From: Sandaracinus sp.
GTDB taxonomy: Bacteria > Myxococcota_A > Polyangia > Polyangiales > Houyiibacteriaceae
Assembly (NCBI GenBank): GCA_020633125.1
Contig: JACKEH010000025.1
Location: 1-55,508 of the forward strand
DNA: 55,508 bases
Direction of reading: 5' to 3'
Part shown: positions 29,368 through 38,011 of the stretch, in pieces
Layout of the letters: each line of letters opens with the position of its first letter
How positions within the stretch are numbered: position 1 is the first letter of the stretch
Position numbers and translations under genes: made by a program
The notes under the pieces: model-generated
Databases searched by the model: none
What the model saw: only the letters and a program-made list of their open reading frames with translations
Told to the model about the DNA's origin: nothing

Positions 29368-30150
29368 TCAGCGCAACGGCACACGCAGCGCGACGCTTCC
29401 GAGACCGACCTCGAGCCTGGCTTCTTCCGGGTCGGGCTCGCGGCCCGAGACCAACGCCCAGATCAAACCGCCGATCGCCATCACGGCGCCGACGCCGAAG
29501 AGGACGAAGGCTCCGAGCTGACGTCGATCCGCTTCGTCGAGGCGCGCCACCGTCTGCGCGTGGCTCGGTGCGTCGTCGGCCGACTCGCTTCGTGCGCTCG
29601 CCGAAAGCCCGAGTGGAATTCCTCCGAGCGCGGCCCCGACACCGACCCCCAAGAGCACCCATCCGCCTACCGACGAGCTCGTGTGGGTCGGTTCCTCCGG
29701 TGTGGGTTCCGGGATCACTGGCTCGGGCTCCGGTTCGGGCTCCGGTTCGGGCTCGGCCGCGGCGCTCTCGGCTTCGGCGCGGGCACGTAGGTTGGCGATC
29801 AACGTCTCGATTGCTGCGCGATCTTCGGCGTTTGGCGCATCGTCCAAGTAGCGCGCGTAGGTGTCCGCGGCCTCGGCGTGACGGTTCGAGGCTTCGAGCG
29901 CGCGCGCGAGGTTGAACAGGAGCACGGGCTCGGGATCGAGGTCGTGCGCGCGGCGAAGAAGGGCCGCGGCGGTTTCGAAGTCACCGTTTCGAAACAATCC
30001 GACGGCCTCGCGGAAGAGCGTCGCGGCGCGTTCTTCGTCCGCGCTCTGGGTCGTGCGCCCGCGTCGGCGTCGCTGTGCCTCCGCAGGGGAGATCCCGACG
30101 AGTACGCAGAAGGCCAAAAGCGTTGCTACCATGTGGGCCACGCGTCGCAT
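29368..30150 (-). CDS. Secreted TPR protein with Glu-Pro linker and membrane helices
   Basis: 260 residues from the ATG at 30150 (an ATG at 30162 is also possible). A signal peptide with cleavage after SPAEA is followed by a basic RRRRGR patch, TPR units (AATLFREAVGLFRNGDFETA, LLFNLARALEASNRHAEAA), a PEPEPEPEPEP linker, and two transmembrane helices (VGGWVLLGVGVGAALGGI and LGAFVLFGVGAVMAIGGLI). Same architecture as the TPR protein at 21 kb. It is divergent from a kinase gene 195 bp away; TPR proteins of this type often sit next to PknB kinases in myxobacteria. Function unknown. Confidence 0.8.
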   Translation of the reverse strand: MRRVAHMVATLLAFCVLVGISPAEAQRRRRGRTTQSADEERAATLFREAVGLFRNGDFETAAALLRRAHDLDPEPVLLFNLARALEASNRHAEAADTYARYLDDAPNAEDRAAIETLIANLRARAEAESAAAEPEPEPEPEPEPVIPEPTPEEPTHTSSSVGGWVLLGVGVGAALGGIPLGLSASARSESADDAPSHAQTVARLDEADRRQLGAFVLFGVGAVMAIGGLIWALVSGREPDPEEARLEVGLGSVALRVPLR

Positions 30151-30345
30151 CGACCCGAGCATACAGCACCCCAAGTCGTCGAGATCTCCTCGCGCTCCCC
30201 GCGACCCGAAATCGCTCCTCCGTCCCACAAGATCTCGGCCGGAGGAACGCGCTGCGACGTATTCCTCTCGCGCCCCCTCTCCGTCCGCGTCCGACAATCC
30301 GTGGCGTGAACGCGCTCAACCCACGAGGCCTTGCTGCCCAGTCGC

Positions 30346-31783
30346 ATGAGTCCGAGCGAAGCCGCCGTTTCTCCGTCTCTTCCGGAGCGCTTCGGGCGCT
30401 ACGAGGTCGCGTCGTTGCTCGCCACGGGCGGCATGGCGGAGGTCTACCTCGCGAAGCTGGTCGGTCCGGAGCGCTTCGAGCGGGCGGTCGTCGTCAAACG
30501 CATCCTCCCGCACCTCGCGCGGGACGAGGCGTTCCGCACGATGTTCCTCGACGAGGCCCGCCTCGCTGCGTGGATTCATCACCCGAACGTCGTGACGGTG
30601 CACGAGCTCGCGCAGTCGGATGGCGAGCTCTACCTCGTGATGGACTACGTCGAGGGCGAGACGCTCGCGTCGGTGATCAAACAGCTCGGGCGCGCCGGAG
30701 AGTCGATGCCGGTGCACGTCGCGGTGCACGTCTTGGCCGAAGCCTGCGCCGGGCTTCACGCGGCGCACGAGCTCAAGGACGAGCAAGGCGGCACGCGCGG
30801 CATCGTCCATCGCGACGTGTCGCCGCAGAACCTGATGGTCGACTACCACGGCACGGTGCGCGTGTTGGACTTCGGCATCGCGAGCGCGGTGGACCGTTCC
30901 ACGTCGACGCAATCGGGCGTGGTGAAGGGAAGTTCGCGTACATGTCGCCCGAGCAGGCGCGCGCGCAGAAGGTCGATCGGCAGACCGACGTCTTCGCGCT
31001 CGGCGTCGTGCTCTACGAGCTCACGACGGGCAGTCGCCTCTTCGCGCGACCCGACAGCCTCGCCGTGGTGCGTGCGATCTGCGACGAGCCGATTCCGACG
31101 ATCTCCGAGCGACGCGCGTCGTGCCCCGAAGCCCTCGACCTCGTCGCGCGGCGCGCCCTCGCGCGCGACAAGGCGGACCGCTACGCCACGGCCGCGGAGA
31201 TGCGCCGCGAGCTGCTCGCGGTGCTGCGCGACATCGATCCGGAAGGGCGCGCGCCCGAGGACCTCGCGGCGCTGATGCAGCGCAACTTCGCGGAGCGGCA
31301 GTCGGAGAAGCGCGACCTGCTCCGCCGCGCGACGAGCGACTCGCACGTCACGCGTGCCCCTTGGAACCGTCGTCGTCCGCTGCGCTGGGTCGTGGGTGGC
31401 GCTCGCGCTCGCGCTCGGCGGCGCGGCCGGCTACGCGCTGTTGCGAACGCCCGAGCCGCCGCGGGAGGCGCTCGTCGCGGCGCCTGCTTCCGCGCTTCGA
31501 CTGCAGATCGCGTCGGAGCCGGTGGGGGCGACGGTGGAGCTCGACGGCGTCGAGCTGGGGGTCACGCCGCTCGACGTCGAGCATCCTCGCGACGGTCGCC
31601 TGCACCGCCTCCAGCTCACGCACGAGGGCTTCGAGACGAAGGTCGAGTTCTGGACGGCCGACGTCGACCAACGTCTGCGGTTCGAGCTGCGCGCGATCCC
31701 TCCGCCGGAGCCGACGCGCGTGCAGGCGCCGGAGACCGATGCCGGCCGAGACGCTGCCGCAGTCGCCGGGCTCGAGCGTGTAG
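30346..31783 (+). pseudogene. PknB-type Ser/Thr protein kinase with two one-base indels
   Basis: The ATG at 30346 (MSPSEAAVSP) leads into a kinase domain: Gly loop LLATGGMAEVYLAK (24-37), Lys51 in VVVKRIL, catalytic loop GIVHRDVSPQN (152-162) and LDFGIAS (174-180). At about 30928 the run GGGAAG is one A short of what GKFAYMSPEQ needs, and the domain continues in another frame through KADRYATAAEM. At about 31395 an extra G in CGTGGGTGG shifts it again into a transmembrane helix (VALALALGGAAGYALL) and a PEGA-like domain (LQIASEPVGATVELDGVELG). Both indels are in homopolymers, so the gene is probably intact in the cell. The 3' end runs into the convergent gene and is unresolved. Confidence 0.85.
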
Positions 31784-32724
31784 GTGACGGCCGCGACGTC
31801 GTCGTCCGTGCCCATCATGCCGTCCGGGCCGGGGCCAGCGGGCGTGATGGTGATGACCGTCTCCGTCGTGACCGGGTCGAGGTCGAGGTAGAGCGGGAGG
31901 ATGCTCTCGAGCAGCGAGATCGGAACCTCGACGCCCTCGAGAAGCGGCCCGAGCGTGTCGAAGAGCGACACGAGGTCGATCTTGCCGCCGAGGAAGTGCG
32001 GGGTGGAGCCCGTCACGCCGGTCATCTGGTCGACGTCGAGCCGAATCTGCGCGTCCTCGATCGTGAGCGAGATGGAGTTGCCCATGACCTCGAGGTTGAG
32101 GGGGAGGTCGAGCGGACCCGCCGTGATCACGCCGCCTTCGATGCGGCCGTTGACCATGATGTCGGGCGTCGGCAGGTAGTTGAAGGTCTGATCCGCGGTG
32201 ATGCGGTTCATGCCGTCGACCATCGGGGCCATGCCGTCCGCGGTCTCACCGAGGTAGATGCGAAGGCCGACCGTGTCCTGCTCGGTGCTCGTCACGCCCA
32301 TGGGCTCGACGAGGATGATGATCGTGCCGTCCGCGAGGGCTTCTTCGATCGAAGCGCCCACGTCGAGCGCCGACGAAGCCGCCGCGAGAAGGCCGCCGAG
32401 GCCGTTGTCGACGCCCGCCGAGTTGTCGTAGCCGTGTAGTCCGGAACGATGCACGAGCCGGCCGGGCCGAGATCGCCGTCGGGACCCGAGTCCACGCCGT
32501 CGACGTCGAAGCCCGGGTAACGGCCATCGCCGTCCGGACCGAAGTCGAGCGAGTTCACGACGTAGAAGCAATCACCGCAGTCGAGCGGCATCGGCGCGCC
32601 AGCCGCGTCCGGTGCCCATGCCGCTGTCCGGGTCCGGCGTGACGCCGTCGTCGTCGCCACACGCGCTGCCCATGACGAGGCCGGTCGAGACGACCGCGCT
32701 CCAAGCCAACTTCTTCCAATCCAT
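31745..32724 (-). pseudogene. Hypothetical lipoprotein, frameshifted
   Basis: The ATG at 32724 has a good ribosome-binding site (GGAGG). The lipoprotein signal ends LVMGSAC followed by GDDDG. Frame changes near 32610 and 32440 are needed to connect MDWKKLAWSAV with DCGDCFYVVNSLDFGPDGDG and then GVDNGLGGLLAAASSALDVG. The long C-terminal part (TIIILVEPMGVTS, LPLNLEVMGNSISLTIEDA, GPDGMMGTDDDVAAVTYTL, GDCGS) is beta-rich and not assigned to a family. The natural stop is not visible; the frame runs into the end of the convergent kinase near 31745, so one or both 3' ends are damaged. Confidence 0.7.
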
Positions 32725-33031
32725 CCCGAATGCCTCCTTCGTGGCGGCCACCCGCGCCACCCCGAGCGCGGGCCTTGTAACACCGGTTCGCCGACCACCA
32801 CAAGCTAGTGGCGGCAAGCTATCACGAAGAATTGGTCCCGCCCATGCTCCCCGTCTCGATGGTCGCAGATGGGCTCGTGCCGGCGGCTTCGGGAGCTCGA
32901 CGTCCGCGGTCGTGCCTGTCTTGGCGTCGGGGGGCGATCCTTCGTCGACCGTCGACGCCATGCGTTTCCAACGCCGCGTGGGGTGGCGCGAGCGTCTTGG
33001 CGAGGTTCGATGGCGCGACTAACTCGTCCGG

Positions 33032-33962
33032 CGTGCGCGTAGATGGCACGGGCGGGGCCGGCTTCAGACTTCGGCAACGTCGTGGACGCGCTGCTCGCGT
33101 GCAGGACACGAGGTGCCTCGAACGTCCCTCGTCCGGTCGCGAAGCAACGTCGCCGAAGGCGTGACGCTGAACGAGACGACTCGCGCGTGACGGGCCGCCG
33201 TCGATCGCGTCGATCGCGACGTTCCAACCCGACGCGTCGGTTTGTCACCAGGGCGCGCAAACGAGCGTCGCGGTCAGCGTGCGTGAGCCGGTGCTCGACG
33301 CCGAGGCCAACGTGATTGGTTCGATCCACCTTTTCGAGGCCTGTGTGAAGCACCACGTGGGCCGGGTGGTGTTCGCGTCGACGGGCGGCGCGATCTACGG
33401 CGAGGTGGCGGACGGTCAGCGGGCCGAGGTCGGCTGGCGCGAGGATCCGCTCAGCCCCTACGCGTGCTCCAAGCTCGCGGTCGAGCGTTACATGGGGTTC
33501 TACCGCCGCGAGCACGGCCTCGACGGGGTGGTGCTTCGCTATGCGAACGTATACGGGCCGCGGCAGGATCCTCACGGCGAAGCGGGCGTGATCGCGATCT
33601 TTCACCAGCGTTTGAAGGCGGGGCAGCCCATTCAGATCAACGCCAAGCTCGAGCAGGGCGACGACGGGTGCGTTCGCGACTACGTGTTCGTCAGCGATGT
33701 CGTGCGGGCGAACGTGATGGCTCTGACGGGCAACCTCCACGGGACGGTGAACGTCGCGACCGGCACCGAGACGACCACGCGGCAAGCAGCAGACCTGATT
33801 GCTGCCGCGCTCAAGGTCGACTCGCCCGAGATCGGGTTCGGTGGCCGTCGGGCTGGCGACCTCCAGCGCTCCGTGTTGTTGCCTGCTGGCGAGCTGGGTG
33901 AATGCGTGTCGTTCGCCGACGGCATCGGCATGACGGCGGAGTGGTTTTCGGGCGAGAGCTGA
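33032..33962 (+). pseudogene. NAD-dependent sugar-nucleotide epimerase (GalE-like), N-terminus frameshifted
   Basis: From about 33240 the frame is clean: CHQGAQTSVAVSVREPV, VNAx-type VIGSIHLFEAC, RVVFASTGGAIYGE (Ser/Thr), the catalytic YACSKLA (Tyr-x-x-x-Lys) and LRYANVYGPRQDP, ending at 33962. The Rossmann start is present but broken: GTG at 33032 gives VRVDGTGGAGF (GxxGxxG), then other frames give NVVDALLA and SSGREA. Family members interconvert UDP-glucose/galactose or related sugars for envelope polysaccharides. At least two indels in the first 200 bp; given similar homopolymer slips just upstream, sequencing error is likely. Confidence 0.8.
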
Positions 33963-34001
33963 CGGCGCCAGCACACGAACCGCGGGTTGTCTGATGCTTG
34001 G

Positions 34002-35341
34002 TCAGGGCGCGTAGACGAGCTGCAGCGCGACGTAGCGATCGACGTCGCGGCCGTCGCCGCGCTCGCTGCTCAAGAGCGCGTGCGACTCGCGGTAGTCCAG
34101 GCGCGCACGCAGCGCGTCGGCCAAGCGGAGTGAGACGCCCGCGGCGGCACCGAGCGCGATGCTGGTGCCTTCGAGTCCGTCGTCGCGAAGGGCGTCGCTC
34201 GCGCGCACGAGAAGCTGCAGGTCGGGCATCGCGTAGAGCACGAGGCGACCGCCGAGCAGGGGCACACGAAGGCCGACGCCGAGGCGAGGGCCGCCGAGCC
34301 CGAAGTCGGGCAACGTCACGGGGGCTTCGGTGGAGAAGCGACGGAGCGTCCAGCCGAGCGCGACGAGGAGCTCGACGGCTTCGCGGCCGCGGCCGAGGCG
34401 CACGTCGAGATCGACTTGGGCGTCGAGGCGTTGGGAGCGCGATCCGGTCTCGCGGGTGGAACCGTCGATGCGGCGATCGGTGGTGCGAAGGCCGATGCTC
34501 GTGGCGTAGCCGAGCGAGAAGCCGGCGCGCAGACGGCTCTCGGCGTTGGGGCGCATGTGCAAGCCGAGGTCGACCCGCGCGGCGGGGAAGGGCGTCGTGT
34601 CGAGACGGAGCTCGCCGGCTTGGGTGGGCAAACGGAAGCTTCGTGTGCCCATGCCGGCGCCGGCGGCGATCTCGACTTCGATGACGCTGCCGGGCTCGTC
34701 TTCGTCGCGCGGTCGATCGTCGTCGGCGTCGCGGCGAAGCTCGTCGGAGATCGCGGGGCCGCTGCTTCCGGGAGGTCGGGTGGTGACGGCGAGCGCGAGG
34801 CGGACCTCGTCGGCGATGCGGCGTCGCTCGGCGCCGAGCAGGCGAAGGCCCGAGAGCGGGTGTTGGGTCTCGAGCAGGACGAAGCCGCCGCGACCCTCGC
34901 GGTAGATCACGCGCACGGTGGGGATGAAACGAATGCGGCCGCGTTGCAGCTCGACGACGAGCGCGACGTTCTCTTCGCCGAGCAAGCGTTCGTAGGCGGT
35001 GTCGCTGGTCGGACGCAGGCCTTCGCGTTGGGCGCGACGTGCGAACGAGCGACCGTCGACGACCTCGGCCACGCCGCGGAGCACGTCGTTGACTTGGCTG
35101 GCGATCGACGTGTGCACGCGTGGGCCGGCCACCACGAGCGTGCGCGGGAGCTGCCAGTCGCTGGTGTCGATGTCCTCGCCGGAGTCGCCTTCGTCGGCGC
35201 TCGTCTCTTCGCCCGAGTCTTCTCCGACGACTCGTCTTCGTACGACTCGTCTTCTTGGGCGTGAGCGGGCGCGACCCCGGCGAGCGCCGCGAGCGCCGCG
35301 ACGTGGACGAGGAGAAGACGAAGCCACGTTCGGTCGGTCAC
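34002..35341 (-). pseudogene. Secreted outer-surface protein, last gene of the DUF4266 operon, one frameshift
   Basis: Starts with GTG overlapping the stop of the upstream gene (GTGA). The signal peptide VTDRTWLRLLLVHVAALAAL ends at PAHAQ and is followed by acidic repeats (EDESYEDESS). Near 35218 one G is missing (TCGGAG for TCGGGAG) and the sequence continues in the frame EDSGEETSADEGDSGED. Next is a domain LVVAGPRVHTSIASQVNDVL and LLGEENVALVVELQRGRI (about 75-170), then a long alternating strand region ending VDRYVALQLVYAP, consistent with an outer-membrane barrel with a terminal aromatic. Fourth gene of a tightly overlapping set. No enzymatic motif. Confidence 0.75.
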
Positions 35342-37185
35342 AGCACCACCACGGCGGCGAGGGTGAGGTCGAGGGCCCAGACGCGGTCGAGCCCGACGAA
35401 GTCGAGGTATTTGAAGGTGGAGCCACCGACCGCCACGGTGAGGCGGAGCTCCGGTCCGGCGTCGGAGAGATCGAGCCCGTGCTCGTATCCGACTTGAAGG
35501 CGGTGCGTGAAGAGCGGCGAGAGCTCGCGGTCGCGCGTCACGAAGCGCGGCACGCTGTCTTCGTCGAGGAGGTAGAAGGGCGCGTAGAAGCTCGCGGCCG
35601 TCTGGTGGTGGAAGCGGTAGCGCAACGAGACGAGCGAACGTTCGGTCGGGACGATGCCGAGCGTGCCGAGGATCGTGTTGCCGCGCAGGCCCCAGTCGTC
35701 GAAGTAGAAGCGGTAGTCGACGCCGAAGCTCCAGCGTTCGCCGAACGCGCGTCGGGCACGGAGCGCGAGCGCGTTGCGAATGCGGAGGCCGGGGTGGGTC
35801 TCGGGGACGCAGAGCGGTGAGTCTTGGCAACGACCGTCGCCGCCGATGCCCACGAAGCGGTAGGGGCTCGCTTGGTAGCCGTCGCGCCGCGTGAGCTCGT
35901 AGGCGAGCTGCACGAGGGTCTTCGGGTCGATGTTCTGCGTGAAGTTGACGAGCGCGCCGAGGGTGCCGAGGCGTCGCTCGAAGTCGTCGTCGCCCGAGCG
36001 GCTCACGACATCTTGGGCGGCGGAGAGTCGCGCGCCGAGGGTCGCGTTGCCGTCGGCGAAGCGGTAGCGGAGGTTGAGCCCGCCGCCGTGCGCGACGTAG
36101 TCGCCTTCGTGGCTGAAGCGGTAGTCGGCGCCGAGCGTGACGTCGTCGAGCTCGTGCGCGAGGCCGGCGTTCAGCTCGTCGCGTTGTTCGCGAATCGCGC
36201 GCGTCGCGGCGGTGCGGACGTCGATCGAGGCGCTGGTCCAGATGTCGACCGTGTAGCCCGCGCGGACGGTGGTGCGGTCGCCGAGGCGCACGCTCGCGGA
36301 CACGTCCGGGGTGATGACGGTGGTGCGATCGGTGTCGTTGCGGATGAAGAGCGAGGCGCTGACGGTGTCGTCGGCGTGGACGAGCGTGGGCAGCGCAAGC
36401 GTGGGCAGCGCGAGCGTGCGCAGCGCGAGGAGCGTGAGCGGCGCTACGAGACGCCGTGGACCACGGTTGGTCGGTCGTGCGCGAGCGCGTCGGCGGCGGG
36501 CGAGGGAAACGACGAGCGTGGCGAGCAGCGCGACGAAAGGCGGGGCGCCGTCGCCGCCTGCGGCGCAGCCGAGGCTCGCGGCTTCGGGGGTCGGGGCGCC
36601 GACACGCGCGGTGGCGAAGCGCTCGGAGATCGTCGCGTCGCCGGTGGGATCGCCGCTGCGGTTTCCGATGACCCCCGCGACGTAGACGAAGGCTTCGAGG
36701 CCTTCGCTCGGCGCGGTCCAGCGCACGCGTTGGTAGCGCGCGCCGCACGCTTCGGTGAGCACGACCTCTCGCTCCCCGACCGGCCACGCGAGGGTGGCGG
36801 GGGCGTCGGCGGGGCAGCGCGCGTCGGGCTCGTCGTCCTCGATGGCGAGCGTGCCGACCGGGCGTCCGTCGGCGTCGACGATCTCGAGCGCGACCGCGCC
36901 GTTGTCGTCGGCGGGCCAGGTGATCTCGATCAGGTGCTCGGAGCCGGGCTCCCACGTGTCGGGGATGCCGGCGATCTCGAAGGGGGCTTCCCGCTCGCCG
37001 TGGCAGACCGCGCAGGTGAAGCCGTCGCCCGGGCTGCCGGTGAACCAACGGCCGCCACCACCGCCCCAGGCGCCGGTTTCGAGCCCGCTCACCGGCGCGG
37101 CGAAACGCGACGAGCTGCTGAACGCGTGGGCTGACGTGGGGAGCGACGTCGCGACGAGCGCCGTGAAGAGGACGAGACGTGTCAC
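35338..37185 (-). CDS. CxxCH/MYXO-CTERM-type protein joined in frame to a DUF3570 barrel protein
   Basis: One open frame of 615 residues from a GTG that overlaps the upstream stop. Part one (1 to about 235): signal peptide to TSAHA, a heme-like CAVCHG (58-63), a domain like choice-of-anchor V or Reeler (IPDTWEPGSEHLIEITWPAD), then GCAAGGDG, a hydrophobic helix (216-227) and RRRR, which is the MYXO-CTERM sorting layout and normally ends a protein. Part two (from about 246): a second hydrophobic leader made of LALPT repeats, then HADDTVSASLFIRNDTD and many strands typical of DUF3570 outer-membrane proteins, ending LDLTLAAVVVL. There is no ATG or GTG in frame between them, so this is either a true fusion or two genes merged by an indel. 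Confidence 0.75.
   Translation of the reverse strand: MTRLVLFTALVATSLPTSAHAFSSSSRFAAPVSGLETGAWGGGGGRWFTGSPGDGFTCAVCHGEREAPFEIAGIPDTWEPGSEHLIEITWPADDNGAVALEIVDADGRPVGTLAIEDDEPDARCPADAPATLAWPVGEREVVLTEACGARYQRVRWTAPSEGLEAFVYVAGVIGNRSGDPTGDATISERFATARVGAPTPEAASLGCAAGGDGAPPFVALLATLVVSLARRRRARARPTNRGPRRLVAPLTLLALRTLALPTLALPTLVHADDTVSASLFIRNDTDRTTVITPDVSASVRLGDRTTVRAGYTVDIWTSASIDVRTAATRAIREQRDELNAGLAHELDDVTLGADYRFSHEGDYVAHGGGLNLRYRFADGNATLGARLSAAQDVVSRSGDDDFERRLGTLGALVNFTQNIDPKTLVQLAYELTRRDGYQASPYRFVGIGGDGRCQDSPLCVPETHPGLRIRNALALRARRAFGERWSFGVDYRFYFDDWGLRGNTILGTLGIVPTERSLVSLRYRFHHQTAASFYAPFYLLDEDSVPRFVTRDRELSPLFTHRLQVGYEHGLDLSDAGPELRLTVAVGGSTFKYLDFVGLDRVWALDLTLAAVVVL
36380..36430 (-). repeat. Tandem 15-bp repeat in the second signal-like leader
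   Basis: Three near-identical copies encode LALRT, LALPT and LALPT in a row inside the hydrophobic leader that precedes the DUF3570 domain. Such repeats can lengthen or shorten the leader by slippage. Confidence 0.6.
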
Positions 37186-37661
37186 GGACACGAGACCTCC
37201 CCACGGGCCCATTGGGCGATGCGTTGCCAACCGGGGTCGTCGGTCGAGGGGTAGACGTCGCGGCCGAGTCGATCGACGCCGCGATGGGCGGCGCCACCAG
37301 CGGAAGCTTCGAGCGGCTTGCGAAGCAGGAGCGAGTCTTCGGGCGTGCCGGCGCCGCCGTAGCTTCCGAGCATCGAGAGCGCACGCTCGTAGCTGCGGTC
37401 GAGCTCGGCGCGGGTCGGCGCCGCGAGGATGCCGGTCGACTCGTCGAGGCGTGCGCGACCGGGGGCCCAGACCTGGAAGAAACGTTGGTCGTTGCCGTGG
37501 CAGGTCGGGAAGCCGCAGTCGCGTGCGAGCTGCGGGTAGACCTCGGCTTCGAAGCCACATGCGTCGAGCTCCGACGGGATGGCTTCGCCGACCTCGGCGG
37601 CACAACCCATGAGCGTGAGCCACGCGACCCACGCGAGGCACGACGTCAGTTGCACCCGCAC
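37182..37661 (-). CDS. Lipoprotein with CX4CH heme-like motif
   Basis: 159 residues. The GTG at 37661 lies inside the last codons of the DUF4266 gene (16-bp overlap). The signal peptide ends LTLMGC. The N-terminal third has ACGFEAEVYPQLARDCGFP followed by TCHGND, so Cys-Gly-Phe-Pro-Thr-Cys-His, a CX4CH site rather than the usual CxxCH, then RFFQVWAPGRARLDE. The second half is helical and ends with ARGEVSCP. The family resembles the short Cys-His lipoproteins common in myxobacterial heme-lipoprotein clusters. The stop overlaps the next start by 4 bp, so it must be co-translated with the DUF3570 gene. Confidence 0.8.
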   Translation of the reverse strand: MRVQLTSCLAWVAWLTLMGCAAEVGEAIPSELDACGFEAEVYPQLARDCGFPTCHGNDQRFFQVWAPGRARLDESTGILAAPTRAELDRSYERALSMLGSYGGAGTPEDSLLLRKPLEASAGGAAHRGVDRLGRDVYPSTDDPGWQRIAQWARGEVSCP

Positions 37662-37876
37662 CCACCGCCTCCTGCGCCGAGCCCGCCGCTCGCGCCCTCG
37701 CGAACCTCGGTGGCGTGTGACTCGGCGCGTCCGAGCGCTTCGTCACGGTCGAGCTCCATGTCGGCGCGGGAGAGCGTCTCGCGCTCGTAGGGCGCGACCG
37801 TCGCGCAGCCGAAGAGGCCCACGAGCGCGAGGCCGACGAGCCCCACCCGAAGGCTCCTGGCGACCCCAGACCCCAC
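37646..37876 (-). CDS. DUF4266 small lipoprotein with GGGGCGCN C-terminus
   Basis: 76 residues from a GTG at 37876. A lipoprotein signal (GLVGLALVGLFGC) is followed by ATVAPYERETLSRADMEL, which matches the DUF4266 pattern of a few residues then a conserved APxER-LxxxxM segment, and the invariant end GGLGAGGGGCGCN. The two terminal Cys are the hallmark. DUF4266 is repeatedly found next to DUF3570, often with ApbE and thioredoxin-like genes. Here it heads an operon with the CX4CH lipoprotein and the DUF3570 protein, but neither ApbE nor a thioredoxin gene is in the window. Role unknown; a redox or metal-handling peptide is an inference. Confidence 0.85.
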   Translation of the reverse strand: MGSGVARSLRVGLVGLALVGLFGCATVAPYERETLSRADMELDRDEALGRAESHATEVREGASGGLGAGGGGCGCN

Positions 37877-38011
37877 GATCGCGAGGACCCCGCACCCCGT
37901 TGGGTGGGAATAGGGGGTCTTCTGTCCCCGGTGTCGGATCGAGCAATTACGGGTGGTTACGTCGCGCGAGGCCATGGTTCGACCTTTGCACAGCAGCAAA
38001 CGCACCAGACG

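Noticed and set aside
27092..29662. 856-codon minus-strand open frame
   Set aside because: Antisense shadow of the propeller/MauG-like gene; no domain or start signal.
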